Made by a program: the position numbers and the translations under genes. A stretch of 64,000 nt of DNA, taken from the NCBI RefSeq assembly GCF_003086295.3, contig NC_092053.1, positions 114,833,905 to 114,897,904 of the forward strand, in the 5' to 3' direction. This document shows positions 57,901 to 64,000 of the stretch, piece after piece (within the stretch, counting starts at the first letter, position 1; each line of letters begins with the position of its first letter). Under the pieces are notes generated by a model. The model worked only from the letters and a program-made list of their open reading frames with translations, made no database searches and was not told where the DNA came from. This DNA comes from Arachis hypogaea. Taxonomy: Eukaryota > Streptophyta > Magnoliopsida > Fabales > Fabaceae.

Positions 57901-58727
57901 CAGCCTTGATAAGTCATATGATCATGTAGAGAAAGAAGAGAGGATCATTTTGGTCGGATTGGAATTTTGATTTGAGTTTTAGTTCAGCAGAAATCAAGCT
58001 TTGAAGATTTGGAACTAAGAACTTTTCTCTCTTTTTCTCTCTACCTATTTTCGGCCACAAAGTGAAAATGAGCCAGCCTTGGGGGTTTTGGGGGTGTAGG
58101 GTGAGTTGTGATTGGTTGGCTTGGAGGTGGATTAAAATAATGTTAAAATATCTCAGATGTATAACTACTAAAACTAGGTGTATCGGAACACTTGTGAAAA
58201 CATCTCTAAAAATTATTTTCTGAGCTACTAGCATAAAGGACACTAGTAACATATTTATTATGAGAATAAAACATGTATAATGAGGCCTTAGCATTGCTAA
58301 AGTCATCAGAGAGTGCTGGTGCTAAGCTGCACCAGTAAATTGTGTACCCGGTTAAACCGGTTTTCTATTTTTAACTAAAACTGACCAGGTAACTTTATAA
58401 TATTATTCAAGAAGCTTCAAATACTAATATAATGATAATATCATCCTATTATCTCTCTTATCTCATAAATCGAGTCCGGTTTGTCAAACTGAGACTATTT
58501 ACGAAAAACCGAATTAAAACTCCTAACCGATACGGTTCAAAAACTAAGTTCTTCGCGACTGCATTATCGAGCTTGCCTTGGGAAAGGTTCTAACTTAAAG
58601 ATAACATAATGACAATGAGGATTGAGATACTTGATGATATATCAAAGGTTTTCCCCTTACTGATCTTTCGGAGAAATTCGTACTTTCAGAAAAAGATCTC
58701 GCGTACTTGAAAACCGGGGTTGTTACA
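54986..58727 (-). repeat. Gypsy family B LTR, copy 3 (complete, 3742 bp)
   Basis: Plus-strand borders are TGTAACGACCC (54986) and GGGGTTGTTACA (58727). It has a primer site on its left (serving as 5' LTR of the gag-pol at 51360-54792) and a purine tract on its right (serving as 3' LTR of the pol tail at 58765-59267). One LTR thus belongs to two internal regions, as after recombination between family members. It contains the 199-codon ORF at 55483-56082. Confidence 0.88.
55483..56082 (-). CDS. ORF inside the gypsy LTR, copy 3 (199 aa, unknown)
   Basis: An intact frame, METGVIFYEFEDPYVYEDL onward, about 93% identical to copy 2 (roughly 14 residue differences and one single-residue gap). It has the same order: aromatic/acidic N-terminus, Pro-rich middle, Asp/Glu tail ending PHGDSPNGHV. 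It starts about 2.6 kb into the LTR and ends about 500 bp before the LTR end and primer site. No TATA box or start signal could be assigned with confidence. Confidence 0.5.
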   Translation of the reverse strand: METGVIFYEFEDPYVYEDLVHHSYFITGLEPRIRRYALPNRAFQHPLSSPHFDPDAPYDFSLSWLHPDAPGHPFPDNPGHPIPAQPLNEAVPEPIIPDEPELADDYVPVIPPEWDFPPEPILDFPQPDEPALPDSGVAPIYANGPVFANGFVHSDSSVSGGSEDIVVAVDDEEEEDPEIEIEQDEEMDEPHGDSPNGHV

Positions 58728-58746
58728 TTCTACCCTCCTAAAAGAA
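58728..58746 (-). other. Polypurine tract next to LTR copy 3
   Basis: In minus-strand sense TTTAGGAGGGTAGAA precedes the LTR; identical context occurs at 61417-61431 (plus) and 62227-62245 (minus). Confidence 0.75.
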
Positions 58747-58764
58747 AATTTTGTCCTCAAAATT

Positions 58765-59267
58765 TTAGTTACCTGAGAATAGATACGGGTAATCATCTTT
58801 CATCTTATCTTCTAGTTCCCAAGTGTGCTCTTCTTCTCCTCTTTGTCCCCAAGCTACTTTGACTAAGCGAACAGTTTTGCCTCTTAGCTGCTTATCACCT
58901 TTTTCTATGATCTGAACTGGTGATGCTTGATATGTCAAATCATTTCGTAACTGTACTGTCTCTGGTTGTAGAATGTGACTCTCGTCGGGAATATATTTCT
59001 TAAGTTGCGAGACATGAAAAACATCATGAAGGTTTGACAGATATGGAGGAAGGGCTACTTGATAAGCTACTAGACCGACTCTTTTAAGTATTTGGAAAGG
59101 TCCTATGTATCGAGGGTTAAGCTTTTTAGTCTTAAGGGATCTACCTATTCCAGTAGTCGGGGTTACTTTAAGAAAGACATGGTCTCCCTCACTAAACTCT
59201 AAGGGTCTACCTCTATTATCGGCATAGCTCTTTTGACGGCTCTGTGCTGTCTGGATCTTCTGGCGAA
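58765..59267 (-). pseudogene. Gypsy integrase C-terminus and chromodomain
   Basis: About 167 codons, open to TAA/TGA at 58765: [49 protein letters not shown], then a chromodomain-like end (KQLRGKTVRLVKVAWGQRG, EEEHTWELEDKM). The chromodomain marks a chromovirus (Tekay/Del type fits, also given the long LTRs). Upstream coding is cut at 59267, where the sequence flips to plus-strand pol. Confidence 0.88.
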
Positions 59268-61394
59268 CCACCTACGACCGTTACAGAAGTTCGGAGTTTT
59301 CTCGCACTAGCCGGATATTACCGGAGGTTTATTAAAGGGTTTTCTCAGATAGCCTTACCTCTGACTAGCCTTACACGAAAGGAAGTTCCGTTCGTTTGGA
59401 TAGCTAAGTGTGATAGAAATTTCAAGATGCTTAAGGAAAAGTTAACAACTGCACCTGTATTAGTACTACCCGACCCATAGAAACCTTTTGAAGTATACTG
59501 TGACGCTTCTCATAAAGGACTTGGATGTGTGCTGATGCAAGACAAAAATGTGGTGGCTTATGCTTCCCGGCAGCTGAGACATCATGAACGAAATTATCCG
59601 ACGCATGACTTGGAGTTGGCTGCAGTAGTGTTTGCTCTGAAGGTCTGGAGGCACTATTTGTATGGCGCTCAACTAGAAGTTTTCTCTGACCACAAAAGTT
59701 TAAAGTATATCTTTGACCAGAAGGATCTTAATATGCGACAGCGAAGGTGGATGGAGTTCCTGGAGGACTATGCTTTTAAGTTAAGTTATCACCCAGGAAA
59801 AGCGAACGTGGTGGCAGACACCTTGAGCAGGAAGAATTTGAGTATCTCTTGGATGATGATAAAGGAAGAGGAGCTACTTGCGAAATTTGAGGACCTTAAG
59901 TTGGCTATGACTGAGACGTCAAGTGGAGTCTGTTTCGCCCAATTACATATAACACCAGATTTTAAGATTAGGATTCAGCAAGCACAAGCACAGGATTCAG
60001 ATATGATGACGATGCTGAGACAGATGAAAGTAGAGGAACCAGAAGCTGTAAGACTAGATCGTAGCAGTCTCTGGAGATACAAGAACAGAATTTGTGTGCC
60101 TAGCTCTGGAGATTTGCGGCAAAGGATTCTTGCAGAAGCCCATCAAAGTAGATTCTCTATGCATCCTGGAGTAACAAAGATGTATCAAAATTTGAAACAA
60201 ATGTTTTGGTGGCCGGGCTTAAAGAGAGAGGTAGCTGACTATGTCTCAAAATGTTTAACCTGCCAAAAGGTGAAGGTGAAACACCAGAAACCGTCTGGAA
60301 CCCTGCAACCCTTAGAAATACCACAATGGAAATGGGAGCAGATCACTATGGATTTTGTCACGGGATTGCCAAGGACCTCAACTGGACACAATGCCATTTG
60401 GGTAATTATGGACAGGTTGACGAAGTCAGCGCACTTCCTTCCGATTCGAGTTGATTATACATTAGAAAGGCTGGCACGGATATATATTCAAGAAATCTTA
60501 CGATTACACGGAATACCTTCGTCAATTGTTTCAGATCGAGATCCGAGGTTTACTTCCAGATTCTGGGGAGCTTTCCAGAGAGCGTTGGGAACAGAATTGC
60601 GTATGAGTACAGCATACCATCCTCAAACAGACGGACAATCAGAGCGGACAATCCAAACATTGGAAGACATGCTAAGATCTTGTGTAACGGATAACCAAGG
60701 CAGTTGGGATAGATATATGCCATTGATCGAGTTCGTCTACAACAACAGTTACCAACAAAGTATCGGAATGGCACCATATGAAGCTCTCTACGGAAGAAGA
60801 TGTCAAACACCATTGTGTTGGAATGACGACGGAGAAGCTAGTGTCTTAGGTCCAGACTTAGTGCAAGAAACTACTGAAAAGATAAAGGGGATTCGCCAGA
60901 AGATCCAGATAGCACAGAGCCGTCAAAAGAGCTATGCCGATAATAGACATAGACCCTTAGAGTTTAGTGAGGGAGACCATGTCTTTCTTAAAGTAACCCC
61001 GACTACTGGAATAGGTAGAGCCCTTAAGACTAAAAAGCTTAACCCTCGATACATAGGACCTTTCTAAATACTTAAAAGAGTCGGTCTAGTAGCTTATCAA
61101 GTAGCCCTTCCTCCATATCTGTCAAACCTTCATGATGTTTTTCATGTCTCGCAACTTAAGAAATATATTCCCGACGAGAGTCACATTCTACAACCAGAGA
61201 CAGTACAGTTACGAAATGATTTGACATATCAAGCATCACCAGTTCAGATCGTAGAAAAAGGTGATAAGCAGCTAAGAGGCAAAACTGTTCGCTTAGTCAA
61301 AGTAGCTTGGGGACAAATAGGAGAAGAAGAGCACACTTGGGAACTGGAAGATAAGATGAAAGCTGATTACCCGCATCTATTCTTAGGTAACTGA
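59268..61394 (+). pseudogene. Inverted gypsy pol: RT end, RNase H, integrase, chromodomain
   Basis: Begins abruptly in the RT connection ([20 protein letters not shown]) and runs in one frame to TGA 61392-61394 with two nonsense codons, TAG 59478-59480 and TAA 61065-61067, both where relatives have CAG or CAA. RNase [30 protein letters not shown]. Integrase: the zinc region [17 protein letters not shown], then D ([11 protein letters not shown]), D (IVSDRDPRF) and E ([12 protein letters not shown]) all present. It ends in the chromodomain. It lies opposite in orientation to every neighbouring family B piece. Confidence 0.9.
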
Positions 61395-61431
61395 AATTTT
61401 GAGGGCAAAATTTTCTTTTAGGAGGGTAGAA

Positions 61432-61821
61432 TGTAACAACCCCGGTTTTCGAGTACGCGAGATCTTTTTCTGAAAGTACGAATTTCTCCGGAAGATCAGT
61501 AAGGGGAAAACCTTTGATATATCATCAAGTATCTCAATTCTCATTGTCATTATGTTATCTTTAAGTTAGAACCTTTCCCGAGGCAAGCTCGATAATGCTG
61601 TCGCGAAGAACTTAGTTTTTGAACCGTATCGGTTAGGAGTTTTAATTCGGTTTTTCGTAAATAGTCTCAATTTGACAAACCGGACTCGATTTATGAGAGA
61701 AGAGAGATAATAGGATGATATTATCATTATATTAGTATTAGAAGGTTCTTGAATAATATTATAAGGTTACCTGGTCAGTTTTAGTTAAAAATAGAAAACC
61801 GGTTTAACCGGGTACACAATT
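61432..61821 (+). repeat. Gypsy family B LTR start, plus orientation (truncated)
   Basis: TGTAACAACCCCGGTTTTCG onward, about 390 bp of the LTR sense-strand beginning, following the purine tract of the inverted pol. It is cut at CACAATT at the palindrome centre. Confidence 0.85.
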
Positions 61822-61837
61822 CTCTGTTAAACCGGTA

Positions 61838-62226
61838 AATTGTGTACCCGGTTAAATTGGTTTTCTGTTTTTAACTAAAACTGATCAGGTAAAGTTATAA
61901 TATCATTCAAGAGGCTTCTAATACTCATATAATGATAATATAATCCTATTATCTCTCTTCTCTCATAAATCGAGTCTGGTTTGTCAAACTGAGACTATTT
62001 ACGAAAAACCGAATCAAAACTCCTAACCGATACGGTTCAAAAACTAGGTTCTTCGTGATTGCGTTATCGAGCTTGTCTCGGAAAAGGTTCTAACTTAAAG
62101 ATGACATAATGACAATGAGGATTGAGATACTCGATGATATATCAAAGGTTTTCCCCTTACTGATCTTCCAGAAAAATTCGTAATTTCAGAAAAGATCTCG
62201 CGTACTCGAAAACCGGGGTTGTTACA
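61838..62226 (-). repeat. Gypsy family B LTR start, minus orientation (truncated)
   Basis: Inverse counterpart of 61432-61821, ending GGGGTTGTTACA at 62226, with the purine tract of the minus-strand pol just right of it. Confidence 0.85.
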
Positions 62227-62263
62227 TTCTACCCTCCTAAAAGAAAATTTTGCCCCCAAAATT

Positions 62264-64000
62264 TCAGTTACCTGAGAATAGATGCGGGTAATCAGCTTTC
62301 ATCTTATCTTCCAGTTCCCAAGTGTGCTCTTCTTCTCCTCTTTGTCCCCAAGCTACTTTGACTAAGCGAACAGTTTTTCCTCTTAGCTGCTTATCACCTT
62401 TTTCTACGATCTGAACTGGTGATGCTTGATATGTAAAATCATTTCGTAACTGTACTGTCTCTGGTTGTAGAATGTGACTCTCATCGGGAATATATTTCTT
62501 AAGTTGCGAGACATGAAAAACATCATGAAGGTTTGACAGATATGGAGGAAGGGCTACTTGATAAGCTACTAGACCGACTCTTTTAAGTATTTGGAAAGGT
62601 CCTATGTATCGAGGGTTAAGCTTTTTAGTCTTAAGGGCTCTACCTATTTCAGTAGTCGGGGTTACTTTAAGAAAGACATGGTCTCCCTCACTAAACTCTA
62701 AGGGTCTACGTCTATTATCGGCATAGCTCTTTTGACGGCTCTGTGCTGTCTGGATCTTCTGGCGAATCCCCTTTATCTTTTCAGTAGTTTCTTGCACTAA
62801 GTCTGGACCTAAGACACTAGCTTCTCCGTCGTCATTCCAACACAATGGTGTCTGACATCTCCTTCCGTAGAGAGCTTCATCTGGTGCCATCCCGATACTT
62901 TGTTGGTAACTGTTGTTGTAGACGAACTCGACCAATGGCAAATACCTATCCCAACTGCCTTGGTTATCCATCACACAAGATCTTAGCATGTCTTCCAATG
63001 TCTGGATTGTCCGCTCTGATTGTCCGTCTGTCTGAGGATGGTATGCTGTACTCATATGCAATTATGTTCCCAATGCTTTCTGGAAAGCTCCCCATAATCT
63101 GGAAGTAAACCTTGGATCTCGATCTGAAATAATTGACGAAGGTATTCCGTGTAATCGTAAGATTTCTTGAATATATATTCGTGCCAGCCTTTCTAATGTA
63201 TAATCAACTCGAATCAGAAGGAAGTGCGCTGACTTCGTCAACCTGTCCATAATTACCCAAATGGCATTGTGTCCAGTTGAGGTCCTTGGCAATGTCATGA
63301 CAAAATCCATAGTGATCTGTTCCCATTTCCATTGTGGTATTTCTAAGGGTTGCAGGGTTCCAGACGGTTTCTGGTGTTCCACCTTCACCTTCTGGCAGGT
63401 TAAACATTTTGAGACATAGTCAGCTACCTCTCTCTTTAAGCCCGGCCACCAAAATATTTATTTCAAATTTTGATACATCTTTGTTACTCCAGGATGCATA
63501 GAGAATCTACTTTGATGGGCTTCTGCAGGAATCCTTTGCCGCAAATCTCCAGAGCTAGGCACACAAATTCTGTTCTTGTATCTCCAGAGACTGCTACGAT
63601 TTAGTCTTACAGCTTCTGGTTCCTCTACTTTCATCCGTCTCACCATCGTCATCATTTTTGAATCCTGTGCTTGTGCTTGCTGAATCCTAATCTTAAAATC
63701 TGGTGTTATATGCAATTGGACCAAACGGACTCCACTTGACGTCTCAGTCATAGCCAACTTAAGGTCCTCAAATTCCGCAAGTAGCTCCTCTTCCTTTATC
63801 ATCATCCAAGAGATACTCAAATTCTTCCTACTCAAGGCGTCTGCCACCACGTTTGCTTTTCTTGGGTGATAACTTAACTTAAAATCATAGTCCTTCAGGA
63901 ACTCCATCCACCTTCGCTGTCGCATATTAAGATCCTTCTGGTCAAAGATATACTTTAAACTTTTGTGGTCAGAGAAAACTTCTAGTTGAGCGCCATACAA
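62264..64000 (-). pseudogene. Gypsy RNase H, integrase and chromodomain (runs off the window)
   Basis: One minus-strand frame from the window edge to a stop at 62264, interrupted by TAA at 63458-63460 (for Gln of LKQMFWWPG) and TAA at 63062-63064 (for Glu after ALGT), with no frameshift. Integrase motifs are [31 protein letters not shown] and [12 protein letters not shown]. It ends in the chromodomain (KTVRLVKVAWGQRGEEEHTW). Its sense-strand upstream part lies beyond 64000. Confidence 0.9.

Larger units (their letters stand above)
59658..64000. repeat. Large inverted repeat (palindrome) of gypsy pol and LTR start
   Basis: Left arm 59658-61821 (plus) and right arm 61838-64000 (minus) are inverse copies around a 16 bp spacer at 61822-61837. 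Pairing is collinear: 59658 with 64000, 60603 with 63055, 61394 with 62264 and 61432 with 62226 all give the same sum, so there is no net insertion or deletion across about 1.8 kb of pol. Identity looks like 95-98% by eye. The right arm runs out of the window. Confidence 0.88.

Noticed and set aside
1..64000. tRNA or rRNA genes
   Set aside because: The only tRNA-like matches are short primer-binding sites next to LTRs; no cloverleaf or rRNA core sequence was recognised on either strand.

Overview
This window looks like nuclear DNA from a flowering plant. It has intron-rich genes with GT..AG junctions, AT-rich spacers and a very high load of transposable elements. The cationic amino acid transporter resembles legume vacuolar CAT2 proteins. 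The repeat families (a foldback MITE with 9-10 bp target duplications, Mutator-like ends built from small hairpins, retroelements rich in ACGCGT-type sequence, and a chromodomain Ty3/gypsy family with 3.7 kb LTRs) suggest a legume, probably Arachis (peanut group). The genus is an inference from recall, not a search result.

Layout. 1-9.6 kb: the 3' half of a plus-strand MATE efflux (DETOXIFICATION) gene, six exons between 720 and 9587. Its last intron is 6.5 kb because it carries a Mutator-like element (4236-9075, 10 bp target duplication), which itself holds a 1.8 kb foldback element in its left terminal inverted repeat. 9.8-11.7 kb: a decayed Ty1/copia remnant. 11.8-18.2 kb: a repeat array split by a complete but mutated copia element (12896-17769, two 430 bp LTRs about 2% apart). 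18.9-26.0 kb: a minus-strand, 14-exon vacuolar cationic amino acid transporter gene (CAT2-like), complete apart from one 2-bp deletion that breaks exon 4. 26.3-31.0 kb: AT-rich intergenic DNA with small foldback repeats.

31.0-41.9 kb: a small Mutator-like element (9 bp target duplication) containing a 10.1 kb non-autonomous LTR retrotransposon on the minus strand. It has 1432 bp LTRs, a TGGCGCCGTTGCC-type primer site and two broken ORFs, and no pol is visible. 42.0-64.0 kb: a pile of minus-oriented Ty3/gypsy (Tekay/Del-like chromovirus) pieces: a gag fragment with its LTR, three copies of a ~3.7 kb LTR (one with an inverted segment), a broken gag-pol, and a tail-to-tail inverted duplication of pol whose arms exceed 1.8 kb.

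Only the MATE and CAT2-like loci are host genes. The rest is a layered record of insertion and rearrangement. The observations I would check first are a ~200-codon ORF inside the long gypsy LTR that stays in frame in three copies, the hairpin-ladder ends of the Mutator-like element, the 4.8 kb element in an intron of an otherwise intact gene, the single 2-bp frameshift in CAT2, and the three inverted junctions clustered in the last 17 kb.
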